From positions 12,958,001 to 13,022,000 of the forward strand of contig OZ316894.1 of assembly GCA_973895155.1 (NCBI GenBank): DNA of 64,000 bases. Reading direction: 5' to 3'. How positions within the stretch are numbered: the stretch's first letter is position 1; every line of letters starts with the position of its first letter. The position numbers and the translations under genes were made by a program. This DNA is from Marsupella aquatica (lineage: Eukaryota > Marchantiophyta). Below, piece after piece: positions 30,852 to 43,775 of the stretch. The notes beneath the pieces are model-generated. The model searched no databases and was not told the DNA's origin. It saw nothing but the letters and a program-made list of their open reading frames with translations.

Positions 30852-32735
30852 CGCTCAAATTGGATGCATGTTGGGTCCACAGGTCGCACGGTGTCCTAAG
30901 GATAAGCAAAAAGGTGGAAAAGATCTTGAGAAACACGCTAGATTGCCTGCTTGAGATAGTAGACCAACAAGACAACTCTAAGCATCACAAAATTATCCAC
31001 CTCATCCATAGCCAAAGCAAAGTAACTCATCCATTTACAAAATTGAGGACAACTTCTCCTCAATAATCAAATTAATATAACTATAGGTTTTTCTAAGTCA
31101 AAAGTAGGTCTCCATCAAGACCCTCCTAGCAAGTAACACCAAGTAGTATGTATAAGATTGCATCTCAATCCCTCCAACAAGTCTATCAAAAACAAGGCTT
31201 CAAAATAGCCTATCTACTCTTGTCCTACACCATCATAACAACTTCAAGAACTTCAACTCTCAAGCAAGCAAAGCCTCAACCATGGAAAAAAGTTCTTCCC
31301 CTTCCATACTCCTTACTTATCATCCTTCAATGTTTCCTTCTCCCAAACTGAGTGGAAAATTGGTCAGCGCTTCCGCACAAGAGTGAAGCCAATAATTTCC
31401 ACCTTACCTTCAATGTTCTAGATATTGGGTAAGGATTGCAACAAAGGTGCCCCTTCCAAGCTACACAGACCCCCAAGGCAAGACAAATCCACACCGGTAG
31501 GTGAATGAACAAGTCAATTACCAAGGCAGATGCACTCAAGGTTAGGCAACACACCTCCAAGCACACATAAGCCCAATTCCTTCACATCTACTTCCCTAGG
31601 TCCTTCTTCCATCAAAGAAACTACCTCCCAACTCTCAACTAGGCCCTTCAAACATTAGGCACCTAGAAGAGAGGAGCTATGGCTCTTTTACTCACAATCA
31701 TGGCAATATCTCTCTTCCCCACCTCCAAGCTCTCAACTCTGAGAAAGTGAGAATGAAGAATGATCCCCTCCTTCCCTCCAAGCTCTCCCTTAAGCCCCTG
31801 ACCTGCCTCCCCCATCAGAATTTGCAACTTCCTCCTCCAGCCCACTTCACACCAACCAAGCACTTGGTAGCAATTCACTAGCAGCCCAACAACTGCCCGC
31901 CACCTCTCCACCATAAACGAGGCACTAAATCCAAGTGAATGTTAAGCAAATAGGGACCAGACAACAGCAAAACCATGGACCAATCTCAATCCAACCTGAA
32001 CTCGAGCTCCAACCACCCTCCAAGCTTCCCCAACACTTGTCAAGGCCTAACTTGCACTAGTCCAACTAGCTTTTGCCACCTCTATGGGGTATAGCCACCA
32101 AGACAGAAAACAGGAAAACAGGAATTCTGGTAGCAAATTTGTTTTTGCTGTTATCAGGAATATGTTGTTGTTACCTAGAAAAGTTAGTCATTGGAACAGG
32201 ATAATCTGAAAAAAAGCAATATGCATTGCGCTTCATTTACATTCTAGAGCTTAGAACCAACTAACATGGCAACAATTGTTGTCTGATGATAAGTGAGTCC
32301 GGAATCACCAACATACTTCTGGAAAATAGTGTCCCAAGAACCACAGACACACAACCATTAACCAGTGAATGCCATGAGAAAAAACATTGACATGGTAGGT
32401 CCCACCATAATTAACTTAATATTATAGGCCAACAATAAGGCAGAAAACCACAAATGAAAACTTCGGACAACAATAAGAAAGACCACCAACGATGGGCTAG
32501 CGCCTGGCGCTAGCTAAAATGGAAACAACCAACACATTTAGAAATGACATTGGATGAATGCAGAATGTGGCAAACAAAAATTTAAAATATCATTTGTAGT
32601 GATAGGATTACAATGGAGTAAATGATAATAAGGAAGACTTCCATCCCAGCGCCAGGCGCTAACACAAAATTATACCGTTGTAATACGACAAAAACTAATA
32701 TAACCGTTTCGAGTATAGGACAAATATATCATTCT
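30852..32735. other. Non-coding stretch, copy 2
   Basis: Duplicate of 1258-3141 with no gene I can support. It carries the same two palindromes at 32496-32514 and 32647-32661. Confidence 0.6.
32496..32661. repeat. Two short palindromes 3' of the MULE gene, copy 2
   Basis: Identical counterparts of 2902-2920 and 3053-3067, at 32496-32514 and 32647-32661. Confidence 0.95.
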
Positions 32736-35700
32736 CTATAAACCATGAGCATTCTCCCTTTCCAAGATCAGTCGGACTTCTCCAACTATGAGAATTGGTT
32801 GGCTGGTCAAAGTAGATTCCTCAATGTCTAGTTTGAAAACGGTCTGGAAAACCCAGTACAAATGTTTGCAAGGCATATATGGATATCTGTGAGAATGTCG
32901 ACGATAGAAATCCTCACAAGAACAAGTCAAGAAAATACAAATCTGCACAAAGTAACTATTCGGCGTCCTTAGATTCTCATGTGTTTGTACTTTGAATTGC
33001 TTCCCCCATGAGTTCCCAATAGAAACATCCCACTGTCCCTGGACGGACATGGTCTCTTTTCTTGCAGATTCAATCCTCTTCATGTGACCATGGGTCAAGG
33101 TCGATCGAGGAACCGTGTTCTTTCCATTCCGACTCCGGAGACGAACAGTGGGTTCCAGAAGATTGACTCTCTCTGGAAATAAGTTTACGTTGATTCGAAG
33201 ATTGAAAAGTGATGGTGGAGGTAGAGGACCGTCTCTTCCTTGGGCTATAGGTATTCCCTGGTCAACAAGATACTTCATCTCAGCTTCCGAAACATTTGTT
33301 CCTTTTATAACAAGAAGAACATCAGGAAAGGAGGGCAGGCTCACTACACCACGGCGGGGACGGCTCCGATAACATGTGTTGTTTGGGCAGAACCATATCA
33401 TTTTGGCTATGGGTTCCCTCTTGAACATGCGTTGTCCTTTGACAACAATGCCGATGACACCGTTTGATGAGGGGAACCCAACTTTCTTCACTCTATTTTG
33501 ACACTCATCTCTCTCGGAACTACCACCAAATGACGCGTTGCACTGTGAACCGGCCCCAAATCTTGATGTCCGACGCAGATGCCCTAAACCCTCACTAAAC
33601 CCTATGCCATGAACCTTGCATGACTTCTGTTTCAAGAACTGGAGATTGGAGCGATGTCTGCTAAAGTACAATGGGAGCGCTTTGTGGGTATTGTGTTGAA
33701 CATGATTGATGTCGACCATGCGGTGTACTGAAATCATCACGTTCTGCATCCCTCGAATCATCACTTCCTGAGAGATTGACAACGGACATGTCATCAGGTT
33801 TTTCTTCCGATACGGAAGCAAACATTGTGTGGTGCAGATTTTTACGCTTGAGTGATCTGGTATTCAGTGATGTGATAAGGACTTTATCATGCCGGTGGGA
33901 GTCTTGTGGCGAGACAATCCCAGTTGCAAGTCCTTTCCTCTTGACAGACTTTGTTAGAACATCTCCGTTGAGAGGAACGCTTCTCTCCAAGTCAAACTCA
34001 GCTGCATTGGAGAGGAGCATGTTCATCGCATCCTCGAACAGCTTTGGGGAACCTGCCTGGTCAACTGAATGGAAAGCCAGTTCCCATATTGTAGGACCTC
34101 TTCCTCTACTCAATCCTTTCCGATATGCGGTATATGCTGCAACCTGAGATATAGCTCGAATCTGATCCATTCACATGCCTCGAAGAGCCCCACTTTTTTT
34201 CATTACCCATGCTTTCATTCCTGCGTGAACAGACTCTGATCCGGTATAGTTAGGAATCCTAGCGCCTTCTTCAGCACTTTTGTCCTAGAACGACAAAGCA
34301 TAAACACTAGTAAGAATCCGCAAAACATACTAGCGCCAGGCGCTAGGCAGAACATTTCGACAAAACCATCAATATTATTGTGTAATCACATGTTTATGAA
34401 AATAAACAGGTCAATATTTGAGAATCAATGACATTATTTGGATTCTTTGGATGGAATGTTGAGGAATGTCATCTGAAAAATGTACTTCTACAAAGGAATC
34501 TGATTTACATATTACTAGCGCCAGGCGCTATTACTCACCAAGCGAATAAAATTTCCCCACTGCCTCCAACGCACGACCCACCACGATATCCAACTTTGAA
34601 GCATTCGGAGCTTTCCAGGTAAGCAGTTACCCGACTGCCACCATAGGTCAATCTCTCTTGAAAGTTGGTAAGCCTCTACAAATGTTGGTGCGTTCCGTAA
34701 TTTATCCCATAGCATTCGATGTTCCACCTGCTTCTCTTCCAACACTCCTTCAACAGAATGGCGATGAAAAGCTTGGTAAAAATCAAAAGCTTCCATCCTC
34801 TCCCGTTCAGGGTTTGGGTGCCCTCCGAAAAAAACATTATGGACTGCTAACCATCCGGCTTGGGCATTGTCTGCCATGAAGCCATGAATGGTTGGATTGT
34901 CTAACCCATTCTCTTTGGAAACCTCAATCATTAATCTCCAAGCCTTCTCGAACGACGCCGTGTCCTCAGCTTTTAGCTTGCAAGTAAATATTGTACACAA
35001 TGCGCGGTAATTGTGATCGTAAACGTGTGCGCTGAAAGTCACCCAATCCTTGGCCATTCGTTTCATGACATCGAAGCTTACCCAGGCACCTTCAAGCATC
35101 CCTCCAGGTTGCATTTGCCGCAAAAGATCCACCCCAGACCCATGGCCTTTGGAAGTCATCTTAAATATGTGAGGTCTGTCTTCTTGAGATCCTTGACCTG
35201 GAAGGATGTACCTTTGTAGAAAAGGCATGTTGATATTCTTTTGATACCGAACAAGAAAATCCAACTCTCCACGGCCTTTTTGGTCCTGCCTAACACTCCT
35301 GAAAAGAGATGCAAACTTCTGTGGAGTAGAAACTACCATTAGAGACTGGAAAATCTCTATCTCTTCGATATCTTCAATCTCACCCAGGCTCTCACACAAA
35401 GACTATACAAAAGATCCTGTCGCTACATTTTTAATCCCGGCAGGCGTCCAAGTCGGATTGCCTTCCAATTTCTTTTTTATGACATCTTCAACTACCTTTT
35501 CCGCACTCCGAGAAAATACCTTACGACAAGGATGATTGTGGGTACCCATATGAATCGCAAGGCGAGACATGTGACTACAGGTATCTGAGTCAAGCAGAAC
35601 TTGAGGATACATATAAAACAGTCTTGCAGAGCATGTCTCTACACAAAAAGAGAGCTGCTAGCAATAATGACAAACAACTCCACCCTGCTCAATGAACGAT

Positions 35701-36526
35701 CCAACACGGTGAGAGCCTCCAAGTTTTGGGGTACCAGCCCATGCCTTTGCATTCCTCCTCTTCTTTCGGCGGAAGTAGTCACAAGTTTTATTCATGCACT
35801 CAATAAATCCAGTACAAGTGACTTTACCAAATTCCCAGTATTTCTTGGGCTGCACGTTTGCAGTGGTAGGAAATATTCTAGTCCAGATGTAGCAATCCTT
35901 GGTTCGGTCCATGTCCCGTAGACGGGATCCTTTTGAAAGAATTCCCGACGATGGAGGCAACTCAAACACTACATTTCCATTGTACTTCGGAGGCAAACAA
36001 GGTACTTGTTCATGCCGGAAGTTTCCAGTCGCAATGAACCTCGAAAGTTTGTTGGACCCAGTTGACTTGAGCAGCGCGTCCATTGCACTTCTCCGGTATA
36101 CAATATGGGATTTTGATGATGGCATCTCCTCTTTGACCAAGACCACGTCAGGCACCAAAGGCTCCACAAAGGGGATCCTTGGTGGCTCCTCATCATCACT
36201 ATCGGAAAGAGTAACTACATCCACCGGATCCCTCTGAGGGGATTGCCGATCTCCTTGATTTGGTTCCCGAATGATAATGGAGTAGCGCAACCCAACATTA
36301 AGGTGCCAGAATCTCACCCCATCATTGACATCAAAAAGTGCGACAGATTCGAAGTCATTGGCTTCCGTTCCCTCCTGAACGATTCCTCTATGTCATTCAT
36401 GCGCAAATCAAACCTTCCACAAAGATAAAGCTCACTTATTTGCCTGTACCTTTCGGCCACAGACACTGGAATGGAAACAATGTCACCGGTGGACATACGG
36501 GTAACTACGATTGACTGAGACATCAC
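32736..36526 (-). pseudogene. Mutator-like (MULE) transposase, broken, copy 2
   Basis: Duplicate of 3142-6932 with the same domain order: zinc finger, DDE core, intron with palindromes at 34331-34345 and 34516-34530, and SWIM finger. It has the same three stops and frame breaks. A few silent or missense differences separate it from copy 1, for example one Val/Ile change near 36273. No terminal inverted repeats could be assigned by eye in either copy. Confidence 0.85.
34331..34530. repeat. Two palindromes inside the MULE intron, copy 2
   Basis: Identical to 4737-4751 and 4922-4936, at 34331-34345 and 34516-34530 in the duplicate intron. Confidence 0.93.
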
Positions 36527-36669
36527 AGAAGCCTCGGAAGCGAATGAGCGCAGGAAAATTATGAATCAAAATTCCACTAGCGAGGACTGTTATTGATCCT
36601 GACTAACAGTTCCCTAAAGCCATTATAATAAGACAATCCTCTGACACCATAAATGTATTTTGTCATTAT

Positions 36670-36715
36670 ATCAACGTCATTTATGATCAACGTCATTTAT
36701 GATCAACGTCATTTA
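36670..36715. repeat. 16-bp tandem repeat carrying ACGTCA, copy 2
   Basis: Duplicate of 7076-7121 with the same three units. A nearby base just before it differs (CGTTAT in copy 1, CATTAT here). Confidence 0.85.
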
Positions 36716-36753
36716 GGAAGAACCCTTTTGTTCTAGAAATATCAGATGATGAA

Positions 36754-37207
36754 TAGCGCCAGGCGCTATTAAAAACAATCCAAAAGTAAAGGCCCATATA
36801 GAGTCAATTTATGTGTAGCGCCTGGTGCTATTAATAACAATCCAAAAGTTTAGGTTCCGTCTAACGTCAATTTATGTGTAGCGCCAGGCGCTAATAAAAG
36901 CAAATGATATAAAACAAATTCCTAAAGGAGACACTGGATGATTAGCGCCAAGTGCTAATATTGATATCATTCATATTATGAACGTATACAATGGTAAAAA
37001 CTTGAAGTAGGAGCCTTCAAAAGGCTAAAAAAGCTTTGTTTTTTGCTAGCACCGGGCGCTAGTTTTCTTTTGTATCAGAAATATGAGAAAACCGGATTTT
37101 TGGGAAAGTAATGGCGTATTAATGCCTCTTATGGCTCTATATTGAATTCCCAACTGACATAAAAATTGAAGATTTTAGGCCTTGGAAATTACTAGCGCCG
37201 GGCGCTA
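36754..37207. repeat. Cluster of six palindromes between divergent genes, copy 2
   Basis: Same six motifs as 7160-7613, at 36754, 36816, 36879, 36943, 37047 and 37193. I saw no base differing between the two copies inside any of these motifs. Confidence 0.95.
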
Positions 37208-37616
37208 CTATTTGGTGAGTAAAAATGAATTCAATATATTCTTAGGTTTTCCTTTCAACGGTCATATTCAACGGTAACTATAGGTTGCGTGACCCTCAAT
37301 CCATCGATCCTCTTTGGTGTTGTCGAATAAGATAACGACATGTGTCACAGATCCAGGCCAGGGGTTCAGTTTCCTTAGCGTATATGTCATGCTTTGTGCT
37401 CTAGATTCTTCTTATTTCCCATGTTAAGTACAGTATGATCGAAGCTATTTGACGGGTTTTTGCCATTTGCGGTACGGAAAGAGCGCGGTGGTCGTCAGTA
37501 CTTCCTTCGCCCTTGTGCGAGCAATGGACCTTGCCTTCTCCTCTCAATGATTTAGTGGAAACGGACACAAAGAGGTCATTCCCTCGCAAACATCTGAGTG
37601 CTCATTTTCAGGATCT

Positions 37617-39032
37617 GTGTATAGTCGTCGAGTGACTCAATCCACTGCTTCGCGAGCTCTTGAATCACAACCCGTTGTATCATTCCCGAAGAGCAAGAGA
37701 GGGAAGATGGATGATTCTGATTCGTTTGCTATGGAGGACTTCGGAGAGACATCGCTTACTATTTGCAATGTGATCTCCAAACACATTATGTCATTTGGAA
37801 AAGATTTCCGAGGACATGACAAGGATCCGCCAAGGATTCCAATGTGCCGACTACTTCATATGGAAGTAGTGCGGATATTACAGAAGGGAAGTCCTTCGAT
37901 AGAGAAGCTGAAAGACTCCTTTCAGAGCACAAGATACAATTCTAAGATCGGCATGCTATTTTACGTCCAACCAACAGATTCCAATGGAGAAGTCCACATC
38001 TGCACGCCTGAGATTCGTGCTTCCTAGGATGCAATTTGGGTCGTAGAGAACAAAAAGTTTGAGGCAGAATGTGCTGCAGACCCTGACTTTGCAATTTTGC
38101 AGGATAAGATGTTTTTTGTGTTTGATGAAACCATCAACTCTACACATGGTCCATCGTCACAAAGGAGAATCCGGATGATGTGAAATACCATCCAATGCAC
38201 AATATTCAAGGGAGAAAAGGGGTCCTTGATCGAGATTGAGGCGGCGATGCACACTGTTAACCAGTAAGTGTCTCTTCCAACATATTTCTATTCTAATCTA
38301 TGATCACACTACTGACTCCCTCTCTCGTTTTCAGGCTTGGGCAGGTAGTGGTCGAACCCTCTTGGATACTTGACGCAGACCGTATCAACCAAATTCTCTC
38401 GAATGAACTCGATTACTACAAGTCTATCATTGACGTTGCAAACTTCAAGAAGTTTGGACAGATCATGCAGAAAACACGGAAGGGATCGTGGTATACCAAA
38501 AAAATGCCTCAAGAAGCGCTTCTATACATCTTGTGTGAGAATAAGATCAAGTCTTATTCTCGACAGTTTAAGATGGATCTGGAACATGCTGCCGCTCAGG
38601 GTACACCTTGGTCTCCCAGAGAGATTTCAAAAAGACATGCAGCGATGATGAAGGAGGCAACAAAGGATTGGGCGATAAAGGTGTCAAAAATCATTCCTCT
38701 ATTAAGCCTCGCTTTTGAGGATTTCATGCGGACATGTGCCAAGATGTACCCCCTCACAGAGAAGAATAAGAGAGAGAAGAAGTCGGATGCAGTTGTCTGT
38801 ACAATGGATTGAGCAAGATTGTTTACCGTTGTCTCTGCCCTCGACCCCAAGCTAAGGAGTACCCTTCTGGTTGCCCATTGTACACCGGAGCCGAGGAAAC
38901 AATTCTTCCATCCACAGAGCGTTAATGACAATCCAGTGAAGCAATGGTGCCATACCTGGCAAACTTGGAACACTGTGGAGGGAATCGCTATTGGTTTGCT
39001 ACAAACCTCCCTATGCCAGGTTAGTGATATAG
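37617..39032 (+). pseudogene. Unknown gene divergent from the MULE transposase, copy 2
   Basis: Duplicate of 8023-9438 with the same intron (about 38265-38335) and the same stops. Missense differences include Tyr to Asp near 38378 and Gly to Arg near 38620. It is truncated at 39033 by the same LTR, so the LTR insertion preceded the duplication. Confidence 0.55.
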
Positions 39033-41240
39033 TGTGACACGGGCAACGTGTCACTTGACCAAACCGAGGTCGAAGATTAGGACTTATACGGTCATAAGGA
39101 CCGTAGCCATAGCGTAGAATAGCACGTATAGCCGCCAAGTTGCCATTATGATTAGATTAGGAGTAGGTTAAGATAACCGAATAATTACGAGTTCAGGAAA
39201 GGGATTATTACGCACGACCGAGGTACGGTGGCGGCAGCGGAGTAAAAATCAGTTAGAAGAATCACGCTTGGACCGAGATGCCGACTTCAGCTTGTTATCA
39301 ATGACCAAACGGCCTGACCTTCTCACGCTCGGGCTCGTCCTGGCACCCCCATAAGAGAGGAGCCGATGGCACTGCGGGCCATTCGCTCACGGTTACCTTT
39401 TTGGAATTCACGGACGCTGCCATCCGCTCGCCTTTTTTATTGAATCCAGTCGATCTTTACGAGGAAATTATCGAGGGAGAAGAGCAGAATGTGGTGAGAT
39501 TTAGTCAGGACGAGCGAGGCCTCCGCGAAAAAGGACCAGCCAGGTGGGAACGTGGACGCAATGAACCAGACTACGAGGTTAGTATGACCCTCACAGCCTT
39601 GGGATTTTGGACCTTGTTTGGCGAGGTAGGTGCTAAGTTCTCCGAGACTTACTGGTACTCTTGCCCCGAGAAAGCCGCTTATGAACGAAGGTACGCGAAG
39701 CTGGTAACCAAGGTAGCACTGGTTAATTGCGAAAGGACAGCCATCACCGGGGATTCTAGCTATAACGAGCTGCGAGACTACATCACCGAACTATATCTCA
39801 GCGAGGAAGGGCTTAGATCGGTAGCAGAGGTGATTCTTGAGGTTCCAGCTAAGTTCTTTAAGCTGAAGGGCAACCAGCGGCTTACTCGAGCGGAGTTCGA
39901 CAAGATTCCGGGGTACCTAGACCAGCAGATCGCAACCGAAAAGCGCCAAGAAGACATCAGCAGACAACGGGAAGCGGCGTGTAATCTCACGTTCCTCGGG
40001 GAAAGCTCCAACGCCTTCAACTGGGATATGGCTACCCCAGCGCCTCAACCGATGACCACCGGAGTACCGCCGAACCAGTCCCAAGTCCGTCCAGTAATCA
40101 ACGCGGAGTGTTCTTCGGGTTCCGAGCAAGCTAGTCCGCAACTCGAACAGCGTCCTCGTAAGCGGTCAAGGACTACGACGGCCCCCGAATCAACACGGAC
40201 CGACGCCGCGCCTGCACCTACCCCGACAAACCCCCCGACCAACCAGACCCGACGGCCCCCGGATAACCCGAAGTCCAACTTATTACAGGTAATCCGCATC
40301 CCCGAGGTAGTCTGGATCGCGATCAAGAAACTCGAACATGCGGACTATCTCAAGGAGCATCAGTTGGAGCGGTTCGCCCACTTACTATGGAGGCCATGCG
40401 CCACCGGGCCGAAGGAGATTTGTGAGTTTATCTCCAATTTCGACATTGATGCGTCGACCACCAAGGTTGCGGGGCAGACCTTATCACTCATGGAGCATCG
40501 GTTAACGCAAATTTTCGGCCTACCAACCGGGCCGGTGCCGGTGGAAATCCGAATTTGGGATAAGGAGTATACGCCGCGGCACTTCAAACCCGAGGGTAAG
40601 ACGGACAACGGATAGAAGCAGGGGGCGTGCACCAACTTAACCTGTATGGAGCGGCTTAACTTCATACGGACTACCCTACACATGATTGAGCCACGATCCG
40701 AGATTTCCCTCTGCACGATCGTGCAGGTGGAACAGTACAAACGACAAAACTGGGCCCAATTCTTCTACCAAAGATTCTCGGGGGAGCTGAAGCGGGCTCA
40801 GGGTGGTATGGCTATTGGAGGGAAGACTTACTTGGGAAGTCATATCGCCATTATCCTTGCCTGGTACAAGGCACGGCGGGAGGCCAGAGGAAAGAATACG
40901 GCCACCTCAGCCCCGGGTAATGTCACCCCCGCCCTAGAGGAGGCAACCCCGACTACGCGGACTACTGTCCCTCGGACAAACCCCGAGCCGGAAGCCCCGA
41001 CTAATACTCCGCAACCGCCCCCTGTGGAAATTCCACCGCCTCCTTCCGTTGAGCCTCCGCTACCTACAGTACAACCACCCCCAATCCCTCCACCACCTGA
41101 AGAAACCTTCCCCTCCCCAGCGCTGACTACGGAGGAGCTCATTGCCCCTGCCGAGGAACCACCAGTACCCGAGAGGATGGAGGACTACCAAGTAGCCCCG
41201 GGGACCATGGCCTACGACCTGGTCCAGAAGTTTAGCCAGA
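39033..41240 (+). mobile_element. Partial long LTR, family B, 5' part, copy 2
   Basis: Duplicate of 9439-11646. It differs from copy 1 by about 18 substitutions, a density several times higher than in the preceding 9.3 kb. It is joined near 41240 to the complete inverted 5' half of a family A LTR. Confidence 0.65.
39401..41240 (+). pseudogene. LTR-borne transposon protein, family B, copy 2
   Basis: Same gene as 9846-11646. Here the codon that is TGA in copy 1 (9845 region) reads TTA, so the frame opens 13 codons earlier at 39401. The internal TAG is retained at 40613-40615 and the frame resumes to the junction near 41240. Beyond that the open frame runs into antisense family A sequence and is not meaningful. 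Confidence 0.6.
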
Positions 41241-43435
41241 CTATCTCTCTGAAAAAAGGGTCCTTGCTCCAACTCTTCCCCAAAGATGCTGAGCGCCAAC
41301 TCTCCACACATTTCCCCGTACTCCATGGCTCTATTTTTAGCATAGGTGGAGGAAGTAGAAGTCATCGACATCATCCACCGCGGCCTGTGCTCCCAAGCCG
41401 CCTTGCGGATCTCTTCTATTGTGGCTGGAGGGATGCTTCGTTTTTCTGCAAGCCGCCTGATGTCCTCTGGCCATTCTCCTCCTGGTAAATCCTTTTCCCT
41501 AGCCAGGGCTCTCTCCTCTTCCTCCCTGATTTGCTCCTGAAATTCCTGCACCGTTTGTTTTATGCCGTCAAAGCTCGGGGGAGCAACATCTGGTGGGGGA
41601 GACTCGGGGCTGCTCTGCTGGCTTGGGTCTCCTCGAACTACTCTTGGGAGCGTGGGGATGAACCGGCCACAGGTCCTTACTCCTGGAACATGATGATCCG
41701 ACCCGTAGCCGGAGTCATCATTGCTGTAGTCCTCTACCGCCTCCTCCTCGGCTTGGACTACCGGCTTCTCTCGCTGTTCTCCTGGTTTTGTTGTGAACAC
41801 GGCTTCACCTCTCACCGGTCTTGGTTCCTCCTCCGGCTTCCGTGTTGATCTCTTGTTCTCCTTGTCGTGGTCGGGAGCTACGGCCTGCTTCTCCTCGGCT
41901 TCGGGACTTGAGGCTCCGACATACATCCGGACTCCCGGCTCATGTTCCGGCCTCCTTCTCTCCTTGACCCCAGTAAAGGGGTTTTCCCTTGTGAGCCGGC
42001 TTAGGCCCACCTCTGGATCAGTGTCCTGCATTGGTGTCGTTGTCGTTGCCATTGCCGTTCTCTTTTCCTTCTCCAGTAATTTCAGCAGATTCTGCATGCC
42101 TGGTTGCTGCATCGACAAGTCCTCCGTCCTTGGCCTAAACACTTGCTCGATTGTAGGACTGTCGGGCGGGTTGGGTTTCTCCATTGCCGGCGTCTGCTCC
42201 GAGACCTCCTCCGGTGCTCTTGCCGATAGGGGAAGTACTGGGGCAAAGATTTGACTTCTGGCATACCGGCACAACAGCGGCATGTGATAGCCAAGCCGGG
42301 ACACGCTTCCCACGCCAACCACCTGCTGTTCCTCCTTCAAGATTTTCTTCAGTTGGTTGAGGAGATACCCGTTGTAATCCCGGCTTGGGTCTGGCCTTTC
42401 TGCCAGGTAGACCTGAGCCTTGCCGATCTCTGCCCTCGGCAAGTTACAGTGCATGGTTACCCACAAGAAATCGATCATCTCTCCGATGTGCGGGTTGGTG
42501 CAGGTGTTCCGGAAGAAGCCATTCTTTGTTGATGGTCCTGGGAACGACCAAAACTCCTTGTCAGGTAAGGTCTTCCTGGTATCAACCTTGGTCTTATTAC
42601 CCATCGGCAAGCCAAACACTTCAGCAATCACCCGGGGAGTGAGATAGAATTCCTTCCCATACACCCTTGTGGAATTGGTCTCGGACTCCCATGATCCCAC
42701 GAATTCTAACAAGTCTGAGTCCGGCACCTCCGGCTTCAGCCATGGTAATCTTACGAAGGCTTCCAAGCCGGATCCGGCCATGAAGCCTTGGTACTTCTTG
42801 GTCTGCATAGCTGTAAAGCATGCATCCTCCTCTCGTGCAAAGTGTAATTGCACTTCCTCCGGTAGGGTCGCCGTCCAGCCTTTCTAGGTGTCATCGTTTG
42901 TTGGAATGGCATTGATGGGGTCGACCTCCTCCTCCTCGGCTTCTCTCTGCCTCCTGCTCTGCTGTTATGCTGGCTTCTTTGGTGCCGCCGACCTCGTTCT
43001 TTTTGCCGGGGTGGCCTCTTCGTTGTTGTTCCCCTTCCTCTTCATCTCTGCTCCCGTGGATGTCTCTCCTAGCACGGTTGCCTTTGTCCACCCCTCCGTG
43101 CTACCCTTCAACTCCCAGTGTATGTTGTTGCAGCGTTTGATGGCTTCTCGGATGCCGACGACTCTATCTTCGCAAAACAGCAGGTCGTCTAGCTCGTTGC
43201 CAGTAGGCGTCCACAGGAATTCAGCCTTGATGAGTTCCCCTCCTAAGAAAGCAGCTTTCTGCAGCTCCCACAATCGGGCCAGCTCCTGCCATTCCCGAGC
43301 TGCTCTCTCCGATTCTCCGTCCTCGTAAGTCCCAATGTACTCAGTTGTCCATTCGAATAGGCATCCCCAAAAATGTGCCGCTTGATTGACGTTGCTCATA
43401 CCCTTCTCGAATTGATAGTCGGTATCTGTTCCCAC
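41240..43435 (-). pseudogene. LTR-borne protein, family A, N-terminal half
   Basis: Matches the first two-thirds of the 1,210-codon protein at 50390-54022. 43435-42965 encodes the FWGCLFE helical block and the KRTRSAAPKKP basic patch. A stop and frame change follow (42964-42854). 42853 to about 41240 covers the FYLTPRVIAEVFGLP block and the low-complexity acidic region, to the point where the coiled coil should begin. The apparent extension to 41060 is antisense family B sequence and is not part of the gene. Confidence 0.75.
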
Positions 43436-43775
43436 CCTGAGCGCTTGCCTAAGCAGTTCACAGTAGTTGGCCGCCCGTAGTCGCCTGCCTAGTGCGTGCT
43501 TGCAAATGAGCCACTACTCCTCGCGAGCGGTCCTTACCCCTCTCCTCCTAAGGTTCTCCCTCCCGTTGGTTACCCCTAGCCGCCGGCACTTAGCGTGCCC
43601 TAACCCTAATCGTATTCTCTCCCCTGGCGTCCTTACTTCCGGCCTCGGCTCGGGTTCCATAGTCACCCTTAATTGTTTATATTTTCCTTATTTATGTAAC
43701 TATACTAAGGTGTTTCAAGGGTACACTTCCCTTTTCCCCTTAAACTAGCCCAGTGATTCCTGGCTAGGCATCACA
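41240..43775 (-). mobile_element. Family A LTR, inverted 5' half of the split solo LTR
   Basis: Minus-oriented. Begins TGTGATGCCTAG at 43775, next to AAACA (43776-43780 on the minus strand), and ends in mid-gene near 41240, where it joins family B. It is the missing partner of 11769-13930. Confidence 0.9.

Larger units (their letters stand above)
29595..41362. repeat. Long direct duplication, copy 2
   Basis: Second copy of the 1-11768 segment in the same orientation. Its right end runs without interruption into a full inverted 5' half of a family A LTR (41240-43775), whereas copy 1 keeps only the first 123 bp of that piece. Copy 2 therefore preserves the pre-duplication arrangement and copy 1 carries the novel joint. 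The true left end of the repeat may lie before 29595, because the window starts inside copy 1. Confidence 0.97.

Noticed and set aside
39401-41488. Long plus-strand frame running from family B into 41488
   Set aside because: After about 41240 it reads antisense through the inverted family A gene. The extension is an artefact of the junction, not a fusion protein.
41060-42853. 597-codon minus-strand frame treated as one protein
   Set aside because: Only the part above about 41240 is family A coding. The last 60 codons are antisense family B.
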